Assembly (NCBI GenBank): GCA_902612235.1
Contig: CACMCJ010000005.1
Coordinates: 19,166-83,165, forward strand
DNA: 64,000 nucleotides
Origin: an uncultured Pelagibacteraceae bacterium
GTDB taxonomy: Bacteria > Pseudomonadota > Alphaproteobacteria > Pelagibacterales > Pelagibacteraceae
Direction: 5' to 3'
Below the pieces are notes generated by a model. It had not been told where the DNA came from and ran no database searches. It saw only the letters and a list, made by a program, of their open reading frames with translations. A program made the translations under genes and the position numbers. Each line of letters starts with the position of its first letter. The stretch's first letter is position 1. Shown here in pieces: positions 56,917-64,000 of this stretch.

Positions 56917-59111
56917 TGAAAAAACTTTTTTTTAGATCACTAATTTTAATATTATCTCTCTCATTATTATTTGTTGCAATTTTATCCACAAAAGGATTTG
57001 AAACAAATAAATTTAATAAAATAATAGCCCAAAAAATTAAAGAAAATAATAGTAAGGTTTCTTTAACGTTTGAAAAGATTAATTTTAAATTTGATATAAA
57101 AAACTTGAGTCTATATTTAGAAACAAAAAATCCAAATTTAACTTATCAAAAAATTTCTTTACCAATTAATCACATAAAACTTTATTTAGATTTAATATCA
57201 TTATTTAAATCAGATACGCAGATAAATAAACTAAATGTCTTATCCGACGAGATAGAAATTCAACAATTAAAAAAGATTTTATTAAAAACAAAACCAACGA
57301 ATATGACTAGCTTAATTATTAATAAAGTAAGCAGTGGAAGAGTAAATTTTGATATTGAAATTTTTTTTAAGAAAAATCAAATAGTAGATAATTTTATTGT
57401 CAAAGGAGATGTTAAAAATATAAAAGCACAAATATATAAAGATATTTTTGTTGAGAATACTAATTTCAACTTTTTTGCAGATACAACTGATATTTTGATA
57501 AAAGCTATTAGTTGTAAAAGTGATGGACTTGAGGTTTCAGAGGGAAATTTACAGATTCAAAATTTAAAAGAAATAAATATAAAATCAGAATTTAAAACAA
57601 AATTAGAATTAAATAAAAAAAATATTTCTAAATATTCTTTTCTTTTAAAACAGAATGATAATTTTACTCTTGAAAACAGTCTTAAAGGAACTTTATCTCA
57701 TTATTTACAGCTCAGTTTTGATAAAACATTAAAAGTAATTAATTACGATTACAAAAATAAAGGAAATATAAATTATATTCAATTTAAAATATCTAATTCA
57801 TCTAAAAATCGTTTCTTAGAGAAAAAAATTGAAAATTTATTTTTAAATAATACTTATTTTTCATCAAATTTTAATTCTAATAAAATTCATAAAATTAGTG
57901 CTAAAGGCAATTATAGTTTTGATAATGAGAATTATAACAAATTCAATTTTGAAAATAACATTTTAAATTCTACCGATAATCTAGTTTTAGATTTTGATTT
58001 AAGTGAGAAAGTAAACATTAATTTGATTAATTATACTAAGGAAAAAGGTAATTTAGCTAAAATTTTCCTAGATGTTAAAAAAAATAAAAAATTTCTTAAT
58101 GTCAATAAATTTACATTTAGTGAGAATAAAAGTTTAATTTCAGTTGAAAAGCTTAAACTTAAAAATCAGAATTTACAATCAGTCAAAAAAATAGAGGCCA
58201 AAACTTTCGAATCTAATTTAATTAAAAATGATTTTATAATTGAAATAGGAAAAAAAATTAAAATTTCAGGTAAAAAATTTGATGCAAAAAATTTAAATAA
58301 ACTTCTTAACCAAAATAAAAAAAGAGACGGAATTTTAAAAAAAATAAGTAAGGAAATAGACATAGATTTACAAAACATTGATACACCGTTATCTACAAAT
58401 CTCTCAAATTTTAAATTAATAGGTGAAATAAATAATGGAAAGTTTATAAAAATTTCCTCAAAAGGTGATTTTGGAGATAATAAATTTTTAGATATTTCTA
58501 TGAAAAATCATAAAAACAGTAAAAAAAAATATTTGGAAATTTATTCAGATCTTCCCCAGCCTTTATTATCTGAATATAGTTTTTTCAAAGGATTGTCCGA
58601 AGGTATTCTGACATATTCATCTATTATTGATGAAAAATCTTCTTCCTCAAAATTATTAATTGAAAATTTTAAAGTTATTAATGCTCCAGGTTTGGTAAAA
58701 CTTTTATCACTAGCTGATTTTGGTGGTTTAGCTGATTTAGCAGAAGGTGAAGGTTTATCTTTTGACAAAATGGAAATGCAAATTACTAATTCAAAAGGAC
58801 TTTTAAATTTAAATGAACTTTACGCGGTAGGACCGAGTATTTCAGTTTTGATGGAAGGTTATTCTGAAGAAACTGGATTGACTAGTTTAAAAGGCACTTT
58901 AGTTCCAGCTAAAAATTTAAACAAGATATTGTCCAAAATTCCAGTCATAGGAGATATCATTATTCCTAAAGAAGTTGGAGAAGGTCTGTTTGGTGTTAGT
59001 TTTAAAATTAAAGGAAAACCTGGAAAATTAAAAACTACAATAAATCCTATTAAAACGATTACCCCAAGATTTATTACAAAAGCTTTAGAAAAATCTAAAA
59101 AATCTAAATAA
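56916..59111 (+). CDS. AsmA-like/DUF3971 envelope protein
   Basis: A 731-residue protein with one N-terminal membrane helix and a long periplasmic beta-rich body. The C-terminal part (LSEGILTYSSIID, NAPGLVKLLSLADFGGLADL, LNLNELYAVGPSISVLMEG and KPGKLKTTINPI) matches the conserved C-terminal region of AsmA-like/YhdP proteins. These bridge-like proteins are implicated in moving phospholipid to the outer membrane. The middle is poorly conserved and very rich in Lys and Asn. It overlaps prfB by one base and converges with tyrS by eight. Confidence 0.78.
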   Translation: MKKLFFRSLILILSLSLLFVAILSTKGFETNKFNKIIAQKIKENNSKVSLTFEKINFKFDIKNLSLYLETKNPNLTYQKISLPINHIKLYLDLISLFKSDTQINKLNVLSDEIEIQQLKKILLKTKPTNMTSLIINKVSSGRVNFDIEIFFKKNQIVDNFIVKGDVKNIKAQIYKDIFVENTNFNFFADTTDILIKAISCKSDGLEVSEGNLQIQNLKEINIKSEFKTKLELNKKNISKYSFLLKQNDNFTLENSLKGTLSHYLQLSFDKTLKVINYDYKNKGNINYIQFKISNSSKNRFLEKKIENLFLNNTYFSSNFNSNKIHKISAKGNYSFDNENYNKFNFENNILNSTDNLVLDFDLSEKVNINLINYTKEKGNLAKIFLDVKKNKKFLNVNKFTFSENKSLISVEKLKLKNQNLQSVKKIEAKTFESNLIKNDFIIEIGKKIKISGKKFDAKNLNKLLNQNKKRDGILKKISKEIDIDLQNIDTPLSTNLSNFKLIGEINNGKFIKISSKGDFGDNKFLDISMKNHKNSKKKYLEIYSDLPQPLLSEYSFFKGLSEGILTYSSIIDEKSSSSKLLIENFKVINAPGLVKLLSLADFGGLADLAEGEGLSFDKMEMQITNSKGLLNLNELYAVGPSISVLMEGYSEETGLTSLKGTLVPAKNLNKILSKIPVIGDIIIPKEVGEGLFGVSFKIKGKPGKLKTTINPIKTITPRFITKALEKSKKSK

Positions 59112-60345
59112 TTTTTAACAGATAATGTTTTTTTTTACCAAATGAAATTTTAATAAATTTTTTATTTTTAAAATCATCTAAATTAATTACTTTTTTTTCA
59201 TCAGTTAAAATCTCATCATCAATTTTAATTGCTTTTCCTTGAATCGCTCTTCTTGCTTCACTTTTAGATGAAACAATTTTATTTGAGGATAAAAGATCTA
59301 ATAATTTAATTCCTAATTTTAGATCATTAATATTTATCTTTATTTCTGGTAGGTCTTTACTAAATCCATTGGTCCCAAAAGTTTCACTTGCAGTTTTTTC
59401 AGCTTTTTGTGAGGCTGCTTTTCCATGAAGCAATTTAGTTGTTTCATTAGCTAAAAGTATTTTTAATTTGTTTATATTTTTCTCTTTTTGAATAAGTTCT
59501 TTTATTTCATTAGGATTAATTTCAGTAAAAAAATTCAAAAATTTTTTCACATCTCTATCATCAGTATTTCTCCAAAATTGCCAGTATTCATAAGGTGAAA
59601 ACATTTTTTCATTTAACCAAATTGCTCCTTTTTCAGTTTTTCCCATTTTCGCACCAGAAGCTAAAGTAATTAATGGAGTTGTTAATCCAAATGCGTCTCT
59701 CTTTAAAATTCTTCTTATAAGTTCTACACCAGATACAATATTTCCCCATTGGTCTGATCCCCCTATTTGCAGTAAACACTTATTTTTTTTAAACAATTGA
59801 AAAAAGTCGTATGCTTGTAAAATCATATAATTAAATTCCATATAGCTTAGAGACTGCTCTCTTTCTAATCTAAGTTTGACACTATCGAAAGTTAACATTT
59901 TATTTATAGTAAAATGACTTCCTATATCTCTCAAGAACTCAATATAATTTAACTTAGATAACCAACTAAAGTTATTTACGAAAATTGGTTTAGTTTTTTT
60001 GTTAGAATTATCTAAAATTTTTGTGAAAACTTTTTTAATATTTTTTATATTTCTATCAATAATTTTTTTTTCTAAAATCTTCCTTGTCGAGTCTTTTCCT
60101 GAAGGATCACCTATGAGCGTAGTTCCACCTCCTAACAGAACAATTGGTTGATGACCATGCTTTTGCATTAATTTAAGAACCATAATTTGCAATAGACTTC
60201 CAACGTGCAAACTACTAGCAGTGCAATCGAATCCAATATAAGCTTTTATTTTTTGTTTGCCGCAAAGATCCTCAAGTTTTACTAAATCTGTACATTGATT
60301 TAGATACCCACGTTCCTGCATTTCTAATAAAAAAGTATTTTTCAT
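59104..60345 (-). CDS. tyrS: Tyrosyl-tRNA synthetase
   Basis: A 413-residue class I synthetase from the ATG at 60345. The frame is open to an ATG at 60441, but the extra 32 residues are hydrophobic, unlike TyrRS, and would overlap divergent anmK. The HIGH-type motif is LHVGSL, the KMSKS-type KMGKT, and a C-terminal S4 RNA-binding domain (SKSEARRAIQGKAIKI) is present. Only 55 bases separate its start from anmK on the other strand. Confidence 0.96.
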   Translation of the reverse strand: MKNTFLLEMQERGYLNQCTDLVKLEDLCGKQKIKAYIGFDCTASSLHVGSLLQIMVLKLMQKHGHQPIVLLGGGTTLIGDPSGKDSTRKILEKKIIDRNIKNIKKVFTKILDNSNKKTKPIFVNNFSWLSKLNYIEFLRDIGSHFTINKMLTFDSVKLRLEREQSLSYMEFNYMILQAYDFFQLFKKNKCLLQIGGSDQWGNIVSGVELIRRILKRDAFGLTTPLITLASGAKMGKTEKGAIWLNEKMFSPYEYWQFWRNTDDRDVKKFLNFFTEINPNEIKELIQKEKNINKLKILLANETTKLLHGKAASQKAEKTASETFGTNGFSKDLPEIKININDLKLGIKLLDLLSSNKIVSSKSEARRAIQGKAIKIDDEILTDEKKVINLDDFKNKKFIKISFGKKKHYLLKII

Positions 60346-60400
60346 AGAACAATTAGTGTAATCCACTATTATACAAAAATTATTATAAATAAATAAAAAT

Positions 60401-61516
60401 ATGACTAAACAATACACATCCTTAGGTTTAATGAGTGGCACATCTGGAGATGGTGTAGATGCCTCAATAATTCAATCGAATGGAGATGATCAATACGAAG
60501 TAATTGAAGAACAATATTTTCAATACGATAATCACATTTATCAAAAAATACATAGTTTAAAGGAAAAAATTAATAATTTTCAGGATTTGGATAAATTAGA
60601 TAATGAGTTAAATAATTTGGAGAGAATAATTACTTTATTTCATGTTGATAAAATAAAAAAATTGAGAAATATCTCGGATATAGAAATAATAGGTTTTCAT
60701 GGACAAACTATTTATCATAATCCCTCAGAAAAAATTTCTAAACAATTAGGCAATGGTAAATTGTTAGCACAACTAACGAATAAAAAAATTGTATATAATT
60801 TCAGACAAAATGATATTCTTAATGGTGGTGAAGGAGCACCTTTAGCACCTGTTTTTCATCAACTGTTAGTTGCTAAAACAAATTTAGAATTACCTGTTTG
60901 TGTTTTAAACATTGGTGGAATATCTAACATGACTATAGTGGAAAAAAAAACGGGTGTTAGTGGATTTTCGAGTAGAGATATTGGGCCGGGGAATTGTTTA
61001 ATTGATGACTGGATAAGAAAAAAAACTGAACAAAAATTTGACAATGATGGTTCACTTGCTTCTGCTGGTAAGGTAAATGAAATTATATTAGAACAAGTTC
61101 AAGAATTATTTTCAAATAGATTTGATTCTGATAAAATATCTTTTGATACAAGTGATTTTGATGTTTCGTTTGCAAGAGGTTTATCACTAGAGGATGGAGC
61201 AGCAACATTAACTGATTTTACAGCAAACATAATAAGTTCTGCGCTAATATCCTCTCCTTATACGAGTACGGAAAAACCTTTAAAAGTTTTACTTTGTGGA
61301 GGGGGTAGAAAAAATAAAACTTTAATTCAAAAAATAGAAAAAAATACTTTTAAAAAAGTCTCGATTAACTTGATCGATAAATTCGGAGTCAATGGTGATT
61401 TTATTGAGTCACAAGCTTTCGCTTACTTAGCAATTAGGTCAAGTCTTAAACTTCCAATTTCATTTCCTAAAACAACTGGCTGCAAAGAACCAATTTCAGG
61501 TGGAGAAATTATTTAA
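60401..61516 (+). CDS. anmK: Anhydro-N-acetylmuramic acid kinase
   Basis: A 371-residue sugar kinase that recycles anhydroMurNAc from cell-wall turnover to MurNAc-6-phosphate. LGLMSGTSGDGVDAS, GFHGQTIYHNP, VLNIGGISNMT and the GPGNCLIDDW segment are diagnostic. In alphaproteobacteria anmK is often divergent from tyrS, as here. It ends two bases before the convergent hydrolase gene. Confidence 0.96.
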   Translation: MTKQYTSLGLMSGTSGDGVDASIIQSNGDDQYEVIEEQYFQYDNHIYQKIHSLKEKINNFQDLDKLDNELNNLERIITLFHVDKIKKLRNISDIEIIGFHGQTIYHNPSEKISKQLGNGKLLAQLTNKKIVYNFRQNDILNGGEGAPLAPVFHQLLVAKTNLELPVCVLNIGGISNMTIVEKKTGVSGFSSRDIGPGNCLIDDWIRKKTEQKFDNDGSLASAGKVNEIILEQVQELFSNRFDSDKISFDTSDFDVSFARGLSLEDGAATLTDFTANIISSALISSPYTSTEKPLKVLLCGGGRKNKTLIQKIEKNTFKKVSINLIDKFGVNGDFIESQAFAYLAIRSSLKLPISFPKTTGCKEPISGGEII

Positions 61517-61518
61517 TT

Positions 61519-62175
61519 TTAAATTAAGGCTGTTTTCTCTTTTATATATTTTTCAATTTCTATTTTTAATTCTTTTTCCTTATTTTTAAAAAAATGATTA
61601 GAATTTTTGATTTTTGAAAAAATTACTTCTACACCTTTTTGACTTTTTATTCGGTTATCAAGTTCAATTATACTTTCTTTAGTTACTAATTCATCATTCT
61701 CACTATATATAATTTGACCAGAGGTAGGGCAAGGGGCTAGGAAAGAGAAATCATAAACATTCGGTTGGGGCGATATTGAAATAAAATTATTCACTTCAGG
61801 TCTCCTCATTATAAGCTGCATACAAATTAAAGACCCAAATGAAAAACCTGAAACCCAACATTGACTGTAATCTAAGTTTTGCCTTTCAATCCAATCTAGA
61901 GCTGCAGCTGCGTCCGACAACTCTCCTTGGCCGTTATCAAATACACCATCACTTTTTCCTACTCCTCTAAAGTTAACTTTTATAACTGAAAAACCATTTT
62001 CTAAAAAAATATTGTACATTAATTGCACAATCTTATTATTCATTGTCCCTCCGTATTGTGGATGAGGATGTAACACTATTGCGACAGGTGAAGCAAATTT
62101 TGGATTTTTATAATACTTTGCTTCTAATCTGCCTGCAGGTCCTGGTATAAAAATCTCTGAACTTTTAGGTTTCAT
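61519..62175 (-). CDS. Alpha/beta hydrolase
   Basis: A 218-residue hydrolase. The nucleophile serine is in the GxSxG motif VSGFSFGS, with an oxyanion segment LHPHPQYGGTMNNK, an acidic residue in SENDELV and a histidine in SNHFF completing the triad. The VKVNFRGVGKSDG strand is typical of this subfamily (dienelactone hydrolase/KANL3-like). Substrate unknown. A Fur-box-like sequence lies five bases before its start. Confidence 0.85.
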   Translation of the reverse strand: MKPKSSEIFIPGPAGRLEAKYYKNPKFASPVAIVLHPHPQYGGTMNNKIVQLMYNIFLENGFSVIKVNFRGVGKSDGVFDNGQGELSDAAAALDWIERQNLDYSQCWVSGFSFGSLICMQLIMRRPEVNNFISISPQPNVYDFSFLAPCPTSGQIIYSENDELVTKESIIELDNRIKSQKGVEVIFSKIKNSNHFFKNKEKELKIEIEKYIKEKTALI

Positions 62176-62179
62176 ACTT

Positions 62180-62198
62180 GATAATGATTATTATTAAA
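62180..62198. promoter_or_regulatory. Fur-box-like sequence
   Basis: The 19 bases GATAATGATTATTATTAAA match the classic Fur consensus GATAATGATAATCATTATC at 15 positions, the first nine exactly. They lie just before the hydrolase ATG and about 110 bases before the IscR-like gene that precedes sufB. Iron control near Fe-S assembly genes is plausible. AT-rich DNA raises the chance of such a match. Confidence 0.4.
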
Positions 62199-62251
62199 AA
62201 AAAAAGTTCTGATTTATAACACGTTTTTATGCGACAAATATTTTTTTTTAA

Positions 62252-62271
62252 TCCTGACTAAATAGGTAGGA
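62252..62271. promoter_or_regulatory. IscR-like operator candidate
   Basis: TCCTGACTA (62252-62260) and TAGGTAGGA (62263-62271) form an imperfect palindrome (seven of nine pairs) with a two-base centre. The left half fits the YYGACTRWWW half-site of E. coli IscR type 1 operators. It ends 16 bases before a TATAAT (62288-62293), so it would overlap the -35 region of the Rrf2 gene promoter, as expected for autorepression. Confidence 0.45.
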
Positions 62272-62306
62272 ATTGAACTAAAACTATTATAATACAACGT
62301 TTAATT

Positions 62307-62723
62307 ATGAAACTTACTAATAAAGGAAGATACGCAGTTATGGCTATGGCCGATCTAGCATCAAATGCCAATAAAGGGCCTATAAGTTTAACTGAAATAT
62401 CTTTAAGACAAAACATTTCTTTAGCTTATCTAGAACAAATTTTTTTAAAACTAAAAAATTGTAATTTAGTAAAAAGCTCTAGGGGGGCTAATGGCGGATA
62501 TATCTTGGATAAACCGGCTTCTGAGATTAAATTATCAAATATAATTCATGCTGTTGATGAAGAAGTAAAAACATTAAATTGTAAAAAAAGTTCAAAGAGA
62601 GGTTGTAATAATAAGTCTACCAAATGTATTACCCATAATTTATGGGATCAGCTTGACCAACACATAAATGGTTTTTTTGAAAAAGTAAAATTACAGGATT
62701 TAACCAAACAGAATCAAAGGTAA
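62307..62723 (+). CDS. iscR: Rrf2 family transcriptional regulator, IscR-like
   Basis: A 138-residue winged-helix regulator. The Rrf2 start [13 protein letters not shown], the recognition region [14 protein letters not shown] and [11 protein letters not shown] are typical. C92, C100 and C107 could ligate an Fe-S cluster as in IscR (C92, C98, C104 in E. coli), with slightly wider spacing. It precedes sufB by two bases, so it probably senses Fe-S status and controls the SUF operon. A candidate operator lies upstream. Confidence 0.9.
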   Translation: MKLTNKGRYAVMAMADLASNANKGPISLTEISLRQNISLAYLEQIFLKLKNCNLVKSSRGANGGYILDKPASEIKLSNIIHAVDEEVKTLNCKKSSKRGCNNKSTKCITHNLWDQLDQHINGFFEKVKLQDLTKQNQR

Positions 62724-62725
62724 AG

Positions 62726-64000
62726 ATGAAAAGTGAAGAATTGAAAAATCAAGAGTACAAATATGGTTTCACAACTGATATTGAAAATATAAAAGCCCCA
62801 AAAGGTCTTTCAGAAGAAACAATTAAATTTATATCTAAAATTAAAAAAGAACCCCAGTGGATGTTAGATTGGAGGTTGAAAGCTTTTAATAGATTAAAAG
62901 TTATTAAAGAGCCAAATTGGCAGAAACCAAAATATCCTAAGATTAATTATCAGGAGTTGTATTATTATTCAGCGCCCAAAAGTATGAAAAATAAACCAAA
63001 AAGTTTAGATGAGGTAGATCCTAAACTTATTGAAACATATAATAAATTAGGTATCCCTCTTAATGAACAAAAAAAGTTAAGTGGAGTCGCAGTTGATGCT
63101 GTGTTTGACTCAGTTTCCGTTGCAACAACTTTTAAAGGAGAGCTTGATAAAAAGGGCATAATTTTTTGTCCTATATCTGAGGCAATCCAAAAACATCCTG
63201 ATCTCGTTAAGAAGTATTTAGGGTCTGTAATTCCGATTAGTGATCATTATTTTGCAACACTAAATTCCGCTGTTTTTACTGATGGATCTTTTGTTTACAT
63301 TCCTCCAAACACAAGGTGTCCAATGGAACTTTCAACTTATTTTAGGATAAATGCATCAGAAACTGGTCAATTTGAAAGGACACTCATTATTGCTGATAAA
63401 GGTAGCTATGTAAGTTATTTAGAGGGCTGTACAGCGCCGATGAGAGATGAAAATCAATTACATGCTGCTAACGTAGAATTAGTGGCCTTGGATGATGCAG
63501 AAATTAAATATTCAACAGTTCAAAACTGGTACCCAGGCGATAAAGAAGGAGTTGGAGGTATTTATAATTTTGTAACAAAAAGAGGTGCCTGCCGAGGAAA
63601 AAATTCAAAAATTTCATGGACACAAGTTGAGACAGGTTCCGCTATTACATGGAAATATCCTAGCTGTATTTTGCAAGGTGATAACTCGGTCGGAGAATTT
63701 TACTCAATAGCTATTACTAACAATCATCAAAAAGCAGACACAGGAACTAAAATGATTCATTTAGGTAAAAACACTAAGAGTAAAATTATTTCTAAAGGGA
63801 TATCCGCAGGTAACGCTGATAATACTTACAGAGGTTTAGTTGATATTGGTAATAAAGCATTAAACTCAAGAAACTACACTCAATGTGACTCATTACTGAT
63901 GGGTAATAAATGTGGAGCTCATACTGTGCCTTACATCAAAAATAAAAATTCCTCTTCGACTGTAGAACATGAGGCTACGACTTCTAAAATTAATGAAGAT
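62726..64000 (+). CDS. sufB: Fe-S cluster assembly protein SufB (5' part, runs off the window)
   Basis: Open frame of 425 codons from ATG at 62726 to the last base with no stop; E. coli SufB has about 495 residues, so perhaps 70 are missing. [15 protein letters not shown], an [20 protein letters not shown] segment, the [17 protein letters not shown] region and [16 protein letters not shown] are conserved. SufB is the scaffold of the SufBCD complex. It starts two bases after the IscR-like gene, opening a SUF operon. Confidence 0.96.
   Translation, partial: MKSEELKNQEYKYGFTTDIENIKAPKGLSEETIKFISKIKKEPQWMLDWRLKAFNRLKVIKEPNWQKPKYPKINYQELYYYSAPKSMKNKPKSLDEVDPKLIETYNKLGIPLNEQKKLSGVAVDAVFDSVSVATTFKGELDKKGIIFCPISEAIQKHPDLVKKYLGSVIPISDHYFATLNSAVFTDGSFVYIPPNTRCPMELSTYFRINASETGQFERTLIIADKGSYVSYLEGCTAPMRDENQLHAANVELVALDDAEIKYSTVQNWYPGDKEGVGGIYNFVTKRGACRGKNSKISWTQVETGSAITWKYPSCILQGDNSVGEFYSIAITNNHQKADTGTKMIHLGKNTKSKIISKGISAGNADNTYRGLVDIGNKALNSRNYTQCDSLLMGNKCGAHTVPYIKNKNSSSTVEHEATTSKINED

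Noticed and set aside
60346..60441. Extended N-terminus of TyrS
   Set aside because: The extra 32 residues are hydrophobic and unlike TyrRS, and they would overlap the divergent anmK start.

Overview
This window is strongly AT-rich, gene-dense chromosomal DNA from a free-living alphaproteobacterium. It most likely comes from the SAR11 clade (Pelagibacterales). Four things point there: very short or negative intergenic distances, Lys/Asn/Ile-rich proteins, alphaproteobacterial marker genes (NDUFA12, DUF2155, a DksA lacking zinc cysteines, a CBS-less IMP dehydrogenase), and an almost complete lack of accessory DNA. I saw no rRNA, tRNA, insertion sequence, prophage, CRISPR array or intact mobile element. 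No gene-free stretch exceeds about 200 bases. This assignment is inferred from gene content and was not tested against a database.

Layout. 1-2.4 kb: [2Fe-2S] ferredoxin, ferredoxin-NADP reductase and a Nu-class (YfcG-like) GST, converging on dksA. 2.5-6.1 kb: a GT39/GT2 pair probably acting on cell-surface glycans, a GFA-family protein and a D-glycerate 3-kinase. 6.1-10.8 kb: tolC-like gene, recA, and an AldB-type aldehyde dehydrogenase with its DUF779 partner. 10.8-16.8 kb: alaS convergent with icd, then psd-pssA (phosphatidylethanolamine synthesis) and rlmE. 16.8-22.5 kb: guaB, a TPR protein, guaA, panB, and a YfgM-like/BamB-like pair. 22.5-29.6 kb (minus strand): an MMPL-cvpA-purF block and a ribosomal protein rpsF-rpsR-rplI cluster followed by dnaB. 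29.7-32.3 kb: fabD-fabG-acpP-gmk. 32.2-39.4 kb (minus strand): the envelope operon lptF-lptG-lptD-surA-pdxA-rsmA. 39.6-46.5 kb: pepA-ndk, convergent purM-purN, then DUF2066-hda-aspS. 46.5-50.5 kb: a stand-alone NrdJb-like TSCPD protein, NDUFA12, DUF2155, then aroQ-accB-accC. 50.5-53.3 kb: thiS-thiG convergent with an RNase E/G gene. 53.4-59.1 kb: PBP1A, prfB (complete, with a programmed +1 frameshift) and an AsmA-like protein. 59.1-62.2 kb: tyrS, anmK and an alpha/beta hydrolase. 62.3-64 kb: an IscR-like Rrf2 regulator and the start of sufB, which continues past the window.

The genes are mostly core housekeeping: translation, nucleotide synthesis (purF, purM, purN, guaA, guaB, ndk, gmk), lipid, LPS and peptidoglycan assembly, and Fe-S/redox metabolism. 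The most interesting signals are departures within this core set. These are an orphan class II RNR accessory domain next to an ACAC...GTGT palindrome, an IMP dehydrogenase without its regulatory module, an RNase E/G homologue with no cysteine and so no Zn-link, acpP directly followed by gmk, a hairpin over one possible start of the DUF779 gene, candidate Fur and IscR operators ahead of the suf locus, and a near-universal overlap of convergent stop codons. I found nothing that looks like an entirely new multigene system.
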